Counted from the first letter of the stretch, positions 9,101 to 18,548 are shown. The stretch: 64,000 nt of DNA from Pseudoalteromonas sp. H105 (GCF_001469215.1 NZ_LOFH01000013.1:38684-102683), one strand, 5' to 3'. Made by a program: numbers and translations. The notes: generated by a model from the sequence alone, not told the origin.

Positions 9101-9212
9101 AGTAGAGCCATGATTATTAAACGACGATAACCTAGTTTCATTCCTAAAATAGTGCTTTCAACGCACTTTAAATCTATATGTTTAACATTATTAACACAAG
9201 AAAGAGCAAAGA

Positions 9213-10217
9213 ATGAACGTAGTAATTATTGGCGCAAGTGGTTATAGCGGTGCAGAACTCGCCAGTTTAATCGTTAAGCACCCAAAGCTCACTTTATCGG
9301 GCTGTTATGTATCTGAGCAAAGCTTAGACAAAGGAAAGTTACTGAGTGATTTATATCCTGAGCATTTAGGTTTACTGGATATCCCTTTATTGCCGCTTAC
9401 TCAAAGCGCTTATAACGATATTGATAGCAATGCTGATTTTGTGTGTTTATGTACAGATCACAAGGTTAGCGTTGATTTGGCACCTCGCTTTTTAGCTATG
9501 GGCAAAAAGGTATTCGATTTATCAGGTGGCTTCCGCTTAAGCAGTAATGAAGATTATCAAACTTTTTATGGATTTGAACACCAACACATCGACTTATTAG
9601 CGCAAGCTGCATACGGGTTGGCTGAATGGAATAGCGAAAACATTAAGAATGCCTCATTGGTGGCTGTGGCAGGGTGTTATCCAACGGCTGCACTCAATGC
9701 TTTAAAACCATTACAACAGGCGGGTTTATTAGCTGATCAGCCCATTATTATAAATGCAGTATCAGGAGTAACGGGGGCTGGGCGTAAAGCCAGTGTTGGC
9801 ACTCATTTTTGTGAAGTATCGCTTGCGCCTTATGGGCTATTTAACCATAGACACAGCCCTGAAATTGAGCAGTACTTAGGCCATAACGTTTTATTCACAC
9901 CGCATTTGGGTAATTTTCCTCGGGGTATTTTAGAAACCATTTATGTGCAATTAAACCCCGATGTGACGCCAGAACAGGTCAATAGAGCTTATCAAGTGCT
10001 TGCTGATGAACCATTAATAAGATTGCTTGGAGATAAAATTCCTTCAATCAAAGGTGTGGCTAAACAACCATATGTTGATATTGCATGGCAACAGCAAGGT
10101 AGCCAACTAATCGTGATGGCAGCGATTGATAACTTATTAAAAGGGGCGGCTGGCCAAGCATTGCAATGTATTAATTTAGTTATGGATTTACCCCATAGCA
10201 CCGGTTTAAAAGGGTAG
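9213..10217 (+). CDS. argC: N-acetyl-gamma-glutamyl-phosphate reductase
   Basis: Third step of arginine synthesis: NADPH-dependent reduction of N-acetylglutamyl phosphate to the semialdehyde. The N-terminal nucleotide fold VVIIGASGYSGAELASL, the catalytic Cys in VAVAGCYPTAAL near residue 153, and the substrate loop HRHSPEIEQYLG are present. The 334-residue length is normal. First gene of argCBFGH(A); argB starts 7 bp after its stop. Its promoter region carries the ArgR-like boxes. Confidence 0.97.
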   Translation: MNVVIIGASGYSGAELASLIVKHPKLTLSGCYVSEQSLDKGKLLSDLYPEHLGLLDIPLLPLTQSAYNDIDSNADFVCLCTDHKVSVDLAPRFLAMGKKVFDLSGGFRLSSNEDYQTFYGFEHQHIDLLAQAAYGLAEWNSENIKNASLVAVAGCYPTAALNALKPLQQAGLLADQPIIINAVSGVTGAGRKASVGTHFCEVSLAPYGLFNHRHSPEIEQYLGHNVLFTPHLGNFPRGILETIYVQLNPDVTPEQVNRAYQVLADEPLIRLLGDKIPSIKGVAKQPYVDIAWQQQGSQLIVMAAIDNLLKGAAGQALQCINLVMDLPHSTGLKG

Positions 10218-10224
10218 TTAAGTC

Positions 10225-10986
10225 ATGCAAACATGGATTATTAAATTAGGTGGTGCAGTACTTAATACTGCTAATGCAGCAAAAGAATTATTTGCTGCAT
10301 TAGCATCACAGACTCAAGCGCAATATGTGATTGTCCACGGTGGTGGTGCACTTGTTGATAGTTGGCTTAAAGAGGCAGGTTTTGCAACGGCGAAGCATGA
10401 AGGTTTACGTATTAGCCCAAAAGAGCAAATGCCTTATATTGTCGGTGCATTGGCTGGGTGTGCTAACAAACAATTGATGAGTCAAGCAATCATTGCTGGT
10501 CACAAGCCTGTAGGGCTGAGCTTGTACGAAGCTGGCATTATTTCAACGCAAAAACTCAAAGCTTTGGGGCAGGTGGGTCAGTGCCATAGTGGTGAACAAA
10601 GTGTATTACCAGCATTATTAAAACTCGGTCGCCTTCCATTAGTGAGCTCGATTGGCTTCGGTGAAGACGGCTTTTGGTATAACGTGAATGCAGATGAAGC
10701 TGCAGCAGCCATAGCGAAAGAGCTCGACGCAGAAATTATTTTTATGACCGATGTTGAAGCGGTACTTGATGCAAATAAACAGCCGCTACATCAACTTGAC
10801 ACAAATCAGATCAATACTTTAATTGCAGAGGGAGTAATTGTGGGCGGGATGGAGGTCAAAGTTAAGACCAGTCTTCACGCTGCCCAACATTTACGACGAG
10901 GTGTCTATATTTCGAGCTGGAAAAAGCCAGATAACTTAATTGCTTTGCTTAACGGCGAGCACGTCGGAACAAAAATTACACCATAG
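10225..10986 (+). CDS. argB: Acetylglutamate kinase
   Basis: Phosphorylates N-acetylglutamate, the second step of arginine synthesis. The 253-residue length and motifs WIIKLGGAVL, IVHGGGALVD, FWYNVNADEAAAAIA and FMTDVEAVLD match the short, arginine-insensitive enterobacterial type (no N-terminal extension). It sits between argC and argF with short gaps. Confidence 0.97.
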   Translation: MQTWIIKLGGAVLNTANAAKELFAALASQTQAQYVIVHGGGALVDSWLKEAGFATAKHEGLRISPKEQMPYIVGALAGCANKQLMSQAIIAGHKPVGLSLYEAGIISTQKLKALGQVGQCHSGEQSVLPALLKLGRLPLVSSIGFGEDGFWYNVNADEAAAAIAKELDAEIIFMTDVEAVLDANKQPLHQLDTNQINTLIAEGVIVGGMEVKVKTSLHAAQHLRRGVYISSWKKPDNLIALLNGEHVGTKITP

Positions 10987-10993
10987 GTTTACC

Positions 10994-11914
10994 ATGTTTA
11001 ATCATTTTTTATCGGGTCTAGAATTAGATCAAAAAGGCGCATTAAAGTTACTTAAACTTGCGCAACACATTAAGGCTAATCCGGCTGACTTTAATCAAGC
11101 ACTGGCGGGTAAGTCAGTTGTCACATTGTTTGAAAAACCCAGTTTGCGTACACGTTTATCATTTGATATCGGTATTAATAAACTAGGTGGGCACGCGGTA
11201 TACCTTGATTCGCAAAATGGCGCTATGGGTGCACGTGAATCAGTTAAAGACTTTGCTTTAAATATAGCCAGTTGGGCGGATGGTATTGTGGCTCGTGTTA
11301 ATCAGCATCAAACCTTAGCAACGCTAGCTGAGTTTTCCAGTGTACCCGTTGTGAATAGTTTGTGTGACTTGTATCACCCATGCCAAGCCTTGGCTGACTT
11401 TTTAACACTACAAGAAGTGTATGGCGATGTGAGTCAGTTAAAACTAGCCTATTTAGGTGAGGGGAATAATGTAACGCATTCTCTGATGCTATTAGCCGCT
11501 ACACTGGGTACTGACTTTGTTGCAGTTTGTCCAAAAGGCAGCTCACCTGATTCGCAAATTTTAAAACAAGCTGAGCAAATAGCCGCGATGAATGGCGCAT
11601 CAGTTATGGTGAGCGATCGTGTCGAGGCTGCTGTAGGTGCGAATGTCGTGTATGCCGATACGTGGGTATCGATGGGTGATGATACTCCCCTTGAGCAAGT
11701 TAAAGAAAAGTATATGCCGTATCAGTTAAATGCCGCACTACTAGAGAAAACAGGGGCAGACACAGTATTACATTGCCAGCCAGCGCACCGTGAGTTTGAA
11801 ATTACTTCAGAGGTAATGGATGGCCCAGCGTCAAAAATTATACAACAAGCAGAAAATCGTATGCATGCGCAAAACGCGTTGCTTGTTACATTATTAAACC
11901 CAAATTTTGTTTAA
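10994..11914 (+). CDS. argF: Ornithine carbamoyltransferase
   Basis: Makes citrulline from ornithine and carbamoyl phosphate. The carbamoyl-phosphate loop reads KPSLRTRLSF (usual STRTR), followed by LYHPCQALADF and the ornithine/catalytic loop LHCQPAHREFE. The Gln after HC replaces the usual Leu of HCLP, which I believe is lineage-typical. The frame opens at 10940 inside argB, but the ATG at 10994, 7 bp past the argB stop, gives the expected 306-residue protein. Specificity for ornithine rather than acetylornithine is supported by the presence of argE. Confidence 0.92.
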   Translation: MFNHFLSGLELDQKGALKLLKLAQHIKANPADFNQALAGKSVVTLFEKPSLRTRLSFDIGINKLGGHAVYLDSQNGAMGARESVKDFALNIASWADGIVARVNQHQTLATLAEFSSVPVVNSLCDLYHPCQALADFLTLQEVYGDVSQLKLAYLGEGNNVTHSLMLLAATLGTDFVAVCPKGSSPDSQILKQAEQIAAMNGASVMVSDRVEAAVGANVVYADTWVSMGDDTPLEQVKEKYMPYQLNAALLEKTGADTVLHCQPAHREFEITSEVMDGPASKIIQQAENRMHAQNALLVTLLNPNFV

Positions 11915-11924
11915 GGTACTATCA

Positions 11925-13127
11925 ATGAGTTCAATTAAAAAAGTCGTATTAGCCTATTCTGGTGGTTTAGATACGTCGGCTATCGTGCCATGGTTAAAAG
12001 AGAATTATGGCTGCGAAGTTATCGCATTTGTGGCTGATGTGGGCCAAGGTGCTGAAGAACTAGAGGGTGTTGAAGCTAAAGCCATTGCATCCGGTGCATC
12101 TGAGTGTTATGTGGTTGACTTAAAAGATGAAATGGTCAGTGATTACATTTATCCAACGCTAAAAACAGGCTCAATTTATGAAGGTACTTATTTACTAGGT
12201 ACATCAATGGCGCGCCCTATTATCGCAAAGGCGCAAGTTGAAATTGCGCGTAAAGTCGGCGCAGATGCACTGTCGCATGGTTGTACTGGTAAAGGAAATG
12301 ATCAGGTTCGTTTTGAGGCATGCTTTGCAGCACTTGCGCCTGAGTTAAAAGTCATTGCGCCATGGCGTGAATGGGACTTATCAAGTCGCGAGTCATTGTT
12401 AGATTATTTAGCTGAGCGTGATATTCCATGTTCTGCCTCTGCTACTAAGATATATAGCCGTGATGCAAATGCATGGCATATTTCTCATGAAGGTGGTGAA
12501 CTTGAAGATCCGTGGTGTCAACCTAGTGAGCAAGTTTGGACCTGGACAAACTCGCCTGAACAAGCGCCAAATGAACCTGAGTTTGTCACATTAAACGTGG
12601 TAGAAGGTGAAGTGGTTGCGGTTAATGGTGAACCACTTAAGCCGTATGACTGCTTAGTAAAGTTGAATGATATCGCATCACCACATGGGGTGGGTCGTGT
12701 TGATATTGTTGAAAACCGCTTAGTGGGGATGAAATCTCGTGGGTGTTATGAAACGCCTGGCGGCACGGTGATAATGGCAGCGCTGCAAGCAATTGATGAA
12801 CTCGTGCTTGATAAATCTAGTCGTAAATGGAAAGAAGTTTTAGGCGGCGAATTTTCTCACCTAGTGTATGACGGTCGCTGGTTTACACCATTAAAAGATT
12901 CAATTCTAGCGGGCGCAGAAGCTTTATCAACATTGGCAACAGGTGAAGTCGTGTTAAAGCTTTATAAAGGTCACGTTACAGCCGTTCAGAAAAAGTCGCC
13001 AAATAGTTTATACAGTGAAGACTTTGCGACCTTTGGTGAAGATGACGTGTACGACCAGTCACACGCCGAAGGGTTTATTCGCTTATTCTCGCTTTCAAGC
13101 AGAATTTCAGCACTCGCGAAGAAGTAA
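11925..13127 (+). CDS. argG: Argininosuccinate synthase
   Basis: ATP-dependent condensation of citrulline and aspartate. The ATP pyrophosphatase loop is VLAYSGGLDTSAIVPWLKE at about residues 8-26; GCTGKGNDQVRFE and YSRDANAWHISHEGGELEDP follow. The ATG at 11925 gives a normal 400-residue protein; an upstream in-frame ATG at 11907 would overlap argF. Fourth gene in the arg run. Confidence 0.97.
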   Translation: MSSIKKVVLAYSGGLDTSAIVPWLKENYGCEVIAFVADVGQGAEELEGVEAKAIASGASECYVVDLKDEMVSDYIYPTLKTGSIYEGTYLLGTSMARPIIAKAQVEIARKVGADALSHGCTGKGNDQVRFEACFAALAPELKVIAPWREWDLSSRESLLDYLAERDIPCSASATKIYSRDANAWHISHEGGELEDPWCQPSEQVWTWTNSPEQAPNEPEFVTLNVVEGEVVAVNGEPLKPYDCLVKLNDIASPHGVGRVDIVENRLVGMKSRGCYETPGGTVIMAALQAIDELVLDKSSRKWKEVLGGEFSHLVYDGRWFTPLKDSILAGAEALSTLATGEVVLKLYKGHVTAVQKKSPNSLYSEDFATFGEDDVYDQSHAEGFIRLFSLSSRISALAKK

Positions 13128-13177
13128 TTTAATACGCCCCGCAGATGTGGGGCAATTTCAGGGTTTGGAGATATTTC

Positions 13178-15043
13178 ATGGCACTATGGGGCGGACGTTT
13201 TTCTACGGGTCCAGATGAAGCGTTTAAACAATTTAACGATTCACTTCCCTTCGATTATCAACTCGCAGAGCAAGATATTATTGGTTCTGTAGCATGGGCG
13301 GGCGCTCTTAAGCAAGTTGATGTACTCACTGTTAACGAACATCAATCGTTAGTCGCTGCATTATATGAGTTGCTCGATGAGGTTAAAGCCAATCCTCAGG
13401 CTGTGGCAACATCGGGCGCTGAGGATATTCACTCACACGTCGAAGCGGCGTTAATCGAAAAAGTAGGCGATTTAGCTAAAAAATTACACACCGGGCGTAG
13501 TCGTAATGACCAAGTTGCTACCGACTTTAGATTATGGTGCCGTGATACTGCCGATCACTTACTTGACGCGTTAGGGCAGTTAAAAGGTGAGTTTATTGCA
13601 CTGGCTGAGCGTGAGCTGGGTACTATTTTACCAGGTTATACTCACTTGCAGCGCGCACAACCATTGTTATTTAGTCATTGGTGTATGGCATATGTTGAAA
13701 TGCTCGAACGTGATGAAAGCCGTTTAAATGACGCCAAAGCGCGGATGAATTATTGTCCATTGGGAAGTGGGGCACTGGCGGGTACTGCGTACCCAATAGA
13801 TAGGCAAACACTTGCCGCAGGGCTAGGCTTTACCGCTGCCACAAAAAATAGCTTAGATGCAGTTTCCGATCGTGACTTTGTTTTAGAGCTTTTAAGTTGT
13901 GCCTCTATTTCTATGATTCATTTATCGCGTATGGCCGAGGATTTAATATTTTATAATTCTGGTGAGGCTGGCTTTATTGAGTTGGCCGATAATGTGACCT
14001 CTGGTTCTTCACTGATGCCACAGAAGAAAAACCCTGATGCACTTGAACTTATTCGCGGCAAAACGGGTCGTGTGTTTGGCTCATTTAGCGCCATGATGAT
14101 GACACTTAAAGCATTACCACTTGCTTATAATAAAGATATGCAAGAAGACAAAGAAGGTTTATTTGATGCAATGCCAACATGGCTTGCATGTATACATATG
14201 GCGCAAGCTTGTATCAAAGGTGTGAAAGTAAATGGCGAGCGTACATTAGCAGCAGCAAAAGGAGGGCATTCAAATGCCACAGAGCTTGCAGACTATCTGG
14301 TCGCTAAAGGTATTCCATTTAGAGAAGGGCATCACATTGTAGGTGTGCTGGTTCAAATGGCTATTGGCCATGGCAAAAACTTAGAGGATTTAAGTTTAGA
14401 GCAATTTAAATCAGTGCACAGTGTGTTTGAGCAAGATGTTTATCCTGTGCTAGAAATCGACGCGTGTATCAAAGCCCGCCAAGCTCTGGGCGGCACGTCG
14501 TTAGAACAAGTCTCTATCGCTGTTAGAGATGCCAAAAAAAAACAGCAAATAACGGTACGTGATGCCAACTTAGATGATGTTGAGTCTATTGCTAAACTAA
14601 TTCAACATTGGGCTACAGTGGGTGAGAATTTACCTCGTGCAAAAAGCGATATGGTTCACTCAATTAATGAGTTTGCAGTCACTGAGGTTAATTCAGCTGT
14701 TGCAGGGTGTGCCTCTTTGTATATCTACGATACCGGCCTTGCTGAGATACGCTCTTTGGGCATCGACCCTGAAACAGGTGTAACGGGTCAAGGTCGTCAA
14801 TTAGTCGAGCATTTACTTACTAAAGCCAAAAAATTGGCACTTAATCGTATTATAGTATTGACGCGAGTCCCAGATTTTTTTGAAAAACAAGGTTTTTCAT
14901 TTTGCTCAAAAGATAGCCTGCCTGAAAAGGTAATGAAAGATTGTGAACTGTGTTTACGCAAAGATAATTGCGATGAAGTCGCAATGGAATTTATTTTGAA
15001 GTCGAGTATTAATACGGCGATCCCGTGTAAAAACGTGGCTTAA
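13178..15043 (+). CDS. argH: Fused argininosuccinate lyase / N-acetylglutamate synthase-type acetyltransferase, ArgH(A)
   Basis: About 621 residues. The first 455 or so are argininosuccinate lyase (MALWGGRFSTGPDE at the start, HTGRSRNDQVATDFRLW, TPGYTHLQ-like block, and the signature GSSLMPQKKNPDALE). From about residue 458 a GNAT domain begins (ITVRDANLDDVESIAKLI) and runs to the end, with GIDPETGVTGQGRQLVEHLL as the acetyl-CoA loop. This argH(A) fusion is known from marine gammaproteobacteria and supplies the first and last steps of arginine synthesis in one polypeptide. The ATG at 13178 starts the normal lyase N-terminus; 11 extra in-frame residues upstream are unlikely. Confidence 0.95.
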   Translation: MALWGGRFSTGPDEAFKQFNDSLPFDYQLAEQDIIGSVAWAGALKQVDVLTVNEHQSLVAALYELLDEVKANPQAVATSGAEDIHSHVEAALIEKVGDLAKKLHTGRSRNDQVATDFRLWCRDTADHLLDALGQLKGEFIALAERELGTILPGYTHLQRAQPLLFSHWCMAYVEMLERDESRLNDAKARMNYCPLGSGALAGTAYPIDRQTLAAGLGFTAATKNSLDAVSDRDFVLELLSCASISMIHLSRMAEDLIFYNSGEAGFIELADNVTSGSSLMPQKKNPDALELIRGKTGRVFGSFSAMMMTLKALPLAYNKDMQEDKEGLFDAMPTWLACIHMAQACIKGVKVNGERTLAAAKGGHSNATELADYLVAKGIPFREGHHIVGVLVQMAIGHGKNLEDLSLEQFKSVHSVFEQDVYPVLEIDACIKARQALGGTSLEQVSIAVRDAKKKQQITVRDANLDDVESIAKLIQHWATVGENLPRAKSDMVHSINEFAVTEVNSAVAGCASLYIYDTGLAEIRSLGIDPETGVTGQGRQLVEHLLTKAKKLALNRIIVLTRVPDFFEKQGFSFCSKDSLPEKVMKDCELCLRKDNCDEVAMEFILKSSINTAIPCKNVA

Positions 15044-15052
15044 AAATCCCTG

Positions 15053-15095
15053 GATATAAAAAACGTACGGTTACCCCTGTGCGTTTTTTTATATC
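15053..15095 (+). terminator. Terminator of the arg operon
   Basis: GATATAAAAAACG at the left pairs with CGTTTTTTTATATC at the right around a short loop, 10 bases after the argH(A) stop. The T-rich right arm is consistent with an intrinsic terminator. Confidence 0.8.
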
Positions 15096-15307
15096 TAAAA
15101 TCGACTGGTTTGACCACTTTGAACTTGATTGTTTAAAAAGATCAAAAAGAGATCCGTTAATAAAAGTTGGATCGTTAATTGCTTAGTATTTATTGAATGG
15201 CTCAGTGAGAGTTCATTTTGCTAAAAACGCCAAAATAAATAGAGCGTATAGTAATCACAACTTAAATTGCTTAAGTAATTTCAATATTTAACGAAAGGAA
15301 CAATCCC

Positions 15308-15514
15308 ATGCAAGTTACTGGTAACAGCCAACTACAAATGCAAGCGTACAACACGATGCAACAATCTAAGCCTGCTTTAGAACAAAGCGCTAGCAATAAA
15401 ACCCTACAATCTGATACAGTGTCTATATCACAAGAAGCACTAGCGGCAGCCGGTGGTGCTGAAATTCAACGCGGTGGTGGGGCAGTATTCCCTAACCCTA
15501 AAAAACCCAGCTAA
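15308..15514 (+). CDS. Small conserved-looking protein, unknown function (68 aa)
   Basis: Preceded by a good ribosome site (GAAAGGAA). Gln/Ser/Ala-rich with no membrane segment. The middle reads SDTVSISQEALAAAGG, similar in style to the short S-D-x-V-x-I/L-S-x-x-A motif seen in FlgM-like and other small proteobacterial proteins. The tail is Gly-rich and basic (GGGAVFPNPKKPS). The next gene begins 14 bp later, so it probably leads an operon with the three membrane proteins. The Gly-Gly could in principle be a leader cleavage site, but there is no peptidase or exporter nearby. Function not recognised. Confidence 0.65.
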   Translation: MQVTGNSQLQMQAYNTMQQSKPALEQSASNKTLQSDTVSISQEALAAAGGAEIQRGGGAVFPNPKKPS

Positions 15515-15528
15515 TATATAGGCTTTGA

Positions 15529-16062
15529 ATGTTTTTGACTGAGTTATTTGGAGTGTTTTCCTTGTCAGCCCTTGCAGTTTGGGGGTTTTTGATGGCATTT
15601 TTTTTCAATGTGTTTGTTTATTCTTTAGGAATAAAGCAGGGCACGACTTTGTTGCTCAGTTCGTTCATTATGGCAGTATCTTATTTTGTAGGTGATTACT
15701 TTTTTACATGGTTATCACCTACCCCTGCCACTTATTTAGATTGGGCACTATATGATATAGCCACTCTTCTTCTCTTAGGTTTCACGTATATCCTCCTTAA
15801 AAAAACTTCTGCTTCATTTATTTACCTAATTTCTGGTCTCTTAATAAATACATTGCTCTTTTTGGTAATGTATTTAGATTTGTATATTTATGGTAATACC
15901 ACCCCTTGGATTCTCTGGGATATTTACTCTTTTGGAGTTAATATTGTCGATTTCACAATGATTGTAGCCTTAATTGTCGATCGTGATATTCTTGGGCTTA
16001 TTAAGCTTAAAAATGGAATTAAAGCTATATTTTCAGCGCGTAAAACTAGCCATTCACTTTAA
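15529..16062 (+). CDS. Small integral membrane protein, paralogue 1 of 3, unknown function
   Basis: 177 residues, about five hydrophobic segments (near 9-33, 42-60, 71-90, 94-117, 130-150). Conserved with its two neighbours: WGFLMAFFFN near the start, ATYLDWALYDI in the middle, GLLINTLLF, and a C-terminal signature PWILWDIYSFGVNIVDFTMI followed by ALIVDRDILGL. The C-terminus is basic. I do not recognise the family. Charged or polar residues within the conserved helices (Asn and Asp of VNI-x-D) suggest a shared functional site. Confidence 0.7.
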   Translation: MFLTELFGVFSLSALAVWGFLMAFFFNVFVYSLGIKQGTTLLLSSFIMAVSYFVGDYFFTWLSPTPATYLDWALYDIATLLLLGFTYILLKKTSASFIYLISGLLINTLLFLVMYLDLYIYGNTTPWILWDIYSFGVNIVDFTMIVALIVDRDILGLIKLKNGIKAIFSARKTSHSL

Positions 16063-16068
16063 AGCTAA

Positions 16069-16590
16069 ATGTATATCAATGATGTAATAGGCCCTTATAT
16101 CGGTGTATTTATCGAGTGGGGTTTTCTAATGGCTTTTCTATTCAAGCTAGTATCTCGCCTCAATAACCCCGATAAGTCGGCTGTTCAGTTAAGCTTTATC
16201 ATGGCTTTTTCTTACTTGTTAAGTGGCACATTTAGCTTCTCATATTCAACCTATCTAAATTGGTTTATCTACGATTTAATAACCATCGGTGTTATTGCTC
16301 TATGGTTTCTATATGTGAAAAAGCGGCGCTTCATTACGCTTGTTTATATATTAATTGGCTTAAGCCTTAATGCTTTACTCATGATTACAACGCATTACGA
16401 TATTTATGTTCGCCATAATAATGAGCATTGGTTCCTATGGACAGTCTATTCTTATGGCGTAAACATCATTGATTTATTAATGATAACGGCACTTGCAACA
16501 GAAAAGGATTTTTTTCTTTTAAGAAAGGTTTTAAATAGATTTGGCTCAAGGCATTCGTATAATATCCAAAAGTACCCTTTGGATAACTGA
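16069..16590 (+). CDS. Small integral membrane protein, paralogue 2 of 3, unknown function
   Basis: 173 residues, clearly homologous to both neighbours: EWGFLMAFLFKLV, STYLNWFIYDLI, GLSLNALLMI, HWFLWTVYSYGVNIIDLLMI and ALATEKDFFLL. It starts 6 bp after paralogue 1 with a weak ribosome site, and its TGA shares a base with the ATG of paralogue 3, which implies one transcript and coupled translation. Function unknown. Confidence 0.7.
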   Translation: MYINDVIGPYIGVFIEWGFLMAFLFKLVSRLNNPDKSAVQLSFIMAFSYLLSGTFSFSYSTYLNWFIYDLITIGVIALWFLYVKKRRFITLVYILIGLSLNALLMITTHYDIYVRHNNEHWFLWTVYSYGVNIIDLLMITALATEKDFFLLRKVLNRFGSRHSYNIQKYPLDN

Positions 16591-17114
16591 TGGGCTCTAT
16601 TGAGTATTACTTTGGGCTTTATGTAGCTTCATTCATTATGTGGAGCTTTCTGATGGTATTTCTATTTAATTTGGTTAAAAAATCAGCATCCCCCAATGGG
16701 GATACAGCTTTAATGTCTATATCATTAACTATATTTTTGTCCTATTTATTTTCAGACCCGCTTATTATTACAGTTTTTGGTTTCGATATACTTCATAGCA
16801 ATGCGACTTATATATTTTGGTGTTCCTTTGATTTAGTTTGCCTGTTGGTTATCCTACGTCTAACCCGTGGTGCAAGCCTTAGCAAACTTCCCGCTAAGCT
16901 CTACGTTATTGTTGGCTTAACGGTGAACATGCTGTTGTTTTTTAGTATGCATATAGATATTAACGTTTTTATGAACTACGAGCCTTGGTGGTTTTGGACA
17001 TTTTACTCGTTCACTGTCAATATCATGGATGTGATGATGATTATTGCGCTGCTAACCAATAAAGATTTTTTAGGCTTATTGAAGGGGTATAGGGCAATGT
17101 TTGAGACCAAATAG
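16590..17114 (+). CDS. Small integral membrane protein, paralogue 3 of 3, unknown function
   Basis: 174 residues with the same signature blocks: WSFLMVFLFNLV, ATYIFWCSFDLV, GLTVNMLLFF, PWWFWTFYSFTVNIMDVMMI and ALLTNKDFLGL. By eye the three copies are related but well diverged, so the duplication is old and all three have been kept. It ends just before the convergent wzi-like gene. Function unknown. Confidence 0.7.
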   Translation: MGSIEYYFGLYVASFIMWSFLMVFLFNLVKKSASPNGDTALMSISLTIFLSYLFSDPLIITVFGFDILHSNATYIFWCSFDLVCLLVILRLTRGASLSKLPAKLYVIVGLTVNMLLFFSMHIDINVFMNYEPWWFWTFYSFTVNIMDVMMIIALLTNKDFLGLLKGYRAMFETK

Positions 17115-17147
17115 CGTGTTTGATCTCAGTGTATTCTTTGGCTGGTA

Positions 17148-18548
17148 TTAAAAACGATATTCCCAGCTTGTTTTTAATGCCGTGTCTGTGTTTGAATCAT
17201 TGTTAAAAGTATCTTGGTAAACCGCCCCACTGACTTTAAAAAGTCCTTCGAATAGGGCTTGTTGGTAACCCAACTCTAATTGTATTCGCTTCACTTTATC
17301 AGCGTAAGATGTTTGACTGATCTCATTACCCTCAAACCAACTTAATTTTGTAAAACCCGCGTATCCGTTCATAGTGTGGTAATAAGCCCCCAATACCGCT
17401 GATTGGCTGTTCAATGGTGTGGAGCTACCAATTAAACGATCGTTATGGTTATACCCCGCACTTGTGTTTATTAGGGTATCGTTGCCGTAGTGACAATCAG
17501 TGGCCGGTAAACATTCTTTTTGTGTATTCGTGTATTCAACATATGTTTTGATAAGTTGCTTATCATTACCGAAAAAGCTTTCTACGCCGAGAGTATAAAA
17601 AGGGTTACTTGGTGCAAAACCACTGTCATTTTTACCCATTACCTCAAAGTAAAAACCAATAGGAAATCCCGATAAGTGAGTTGAATATTTAGCGTCTAGG
17701 CTCGTCAGTTGTTGTTTTTTAGTCTTGGGCTCTAACGTATTGGGCGCTGAATATGTACTGGTTAAAAACTCAGAGCCTGAAGTGCTAAAAGCAATTTCCA
17801 AGCCTGGTAAAGGTGTGCTCGCAAAACGCATGGCCCAAAAGTCACCTTCATCGTTATTAGACAAGGTCGGCTTTTGTTTTGCTAATATCCCTGTGAGTTG
17901 CCAGTTGCCAATAAATGAGAAAAAGTGCGGTCCATCATAGTGGGTATTTGCTCGATTGACTCTTATGCCTTTCATCGGGGCTGCATTATTTGAAAGCAGT
18001 AGGGCGTTATCATTACTTGGGCCCCACCAGTGGCTTATTTGTTCGGCGCTAATTGACCAGTCAGCAACGAGCACAGCTAAATAGCTCCCCTGATTGTTTG
18101 TGTATTTATCATCAAGCGCTTCATCTGCATAATTTACGCTGACTTTAGCGCTGACTCTATTGCCCGTAATAGAACCATAGCTGTTTATACCACTTTTTTG
18201 CTGGTCACGACTGCCAAAGCTTTGCTGTAAAAGGGGGGCATTGTTGTAATTAACCCTTATACCTGAACTCGATTGCTGTTGTGCGTTTGCTAGGGCTTGC
18301 TTTACATGTTGATAAGCAAACAAGCTTTGGATAGGCAGTGTTGATATATCTAATTGATGTAAGTCTCTTGCAATTCCTTGCCACATGAGTGGGTAACTAT
18401 TAACGGGTTGTTTAATAACACCTTGGTTAAATAGCGCCTCAATTGATGCTCGTAACAAAGGATCATCACTTTCAATCCATGGGCTTGCGATGCTTGAGGC
18501 TGAAAAGGATAACAATGCAGTCAAACCTGCAAGCGTAAGTAATCTCAT
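17148..18548 (-). CDS. Capsule assembly Wzi family outer-membrane protein
   Basis: 466 residues beginning with a signal peptide (cleavage near SSIASPW). The N-terminal SPWIESDDPLLRASIEALFNQGVIKQPVNSYPLMW is typical of the Wzi family, and the rest alternates as expected of a beta-barrel, ending in an aromatic (WEYRF). Wzi anchors or nucleates surface polysaccharide at the outer membrane. Its ATG overlaps the coaD stop (ATGA), an odd partner. No capsule genes are near. Confidence 0.75.
   Translation of the reverse strand: MRLLTLAGLTALLSFSASSIASPWIESDDPLLRASIEALFNQGVIKQPVNSYPLMWQGIARDLHQLDISTLPIQSLFAYQHVKQALANAQQQSSSGIRVNYNNAPLLQQSFGSRDQQKSGINSYGSITGNRVSAKVSVNYADEALDDKYTNNQGSYLAVLVADWSISAEQISHWWGPSNDNALLLSNNAAPMKGIRVNRANTHYDGPHFFSFIGNWQLTGILAKQKPTLSNNDEGDFWAMRFASTPLPGLEIAFSTSGSEFLTSTYSAPNTLEPKTKKQQLTSLDAKYSTHLSGFPIGFYFEVMGKNDSGFAPSNPFYTLGVESFFGNDKQLIKTYVEYTNTQKECLPATDCHYGNDTLINTSAGYNHNDRLIGSSTPLNSQSAVLGAYYHTMNGYAGFTKLSWFEGNEISQTSYADKVKRIQLELGYQQALFEGLFKVSGAVYQDTFNNDSNTDTALKTSWEYRF

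Noticed and set aside
15308..17114. Bacteriocin and immunity cluster
   Set aside because: The peptide has a Gly-Gly, but there is no leader consensus, peptidase-ABC transporter or modification enzyme nearby; kept only as an unknown operon.
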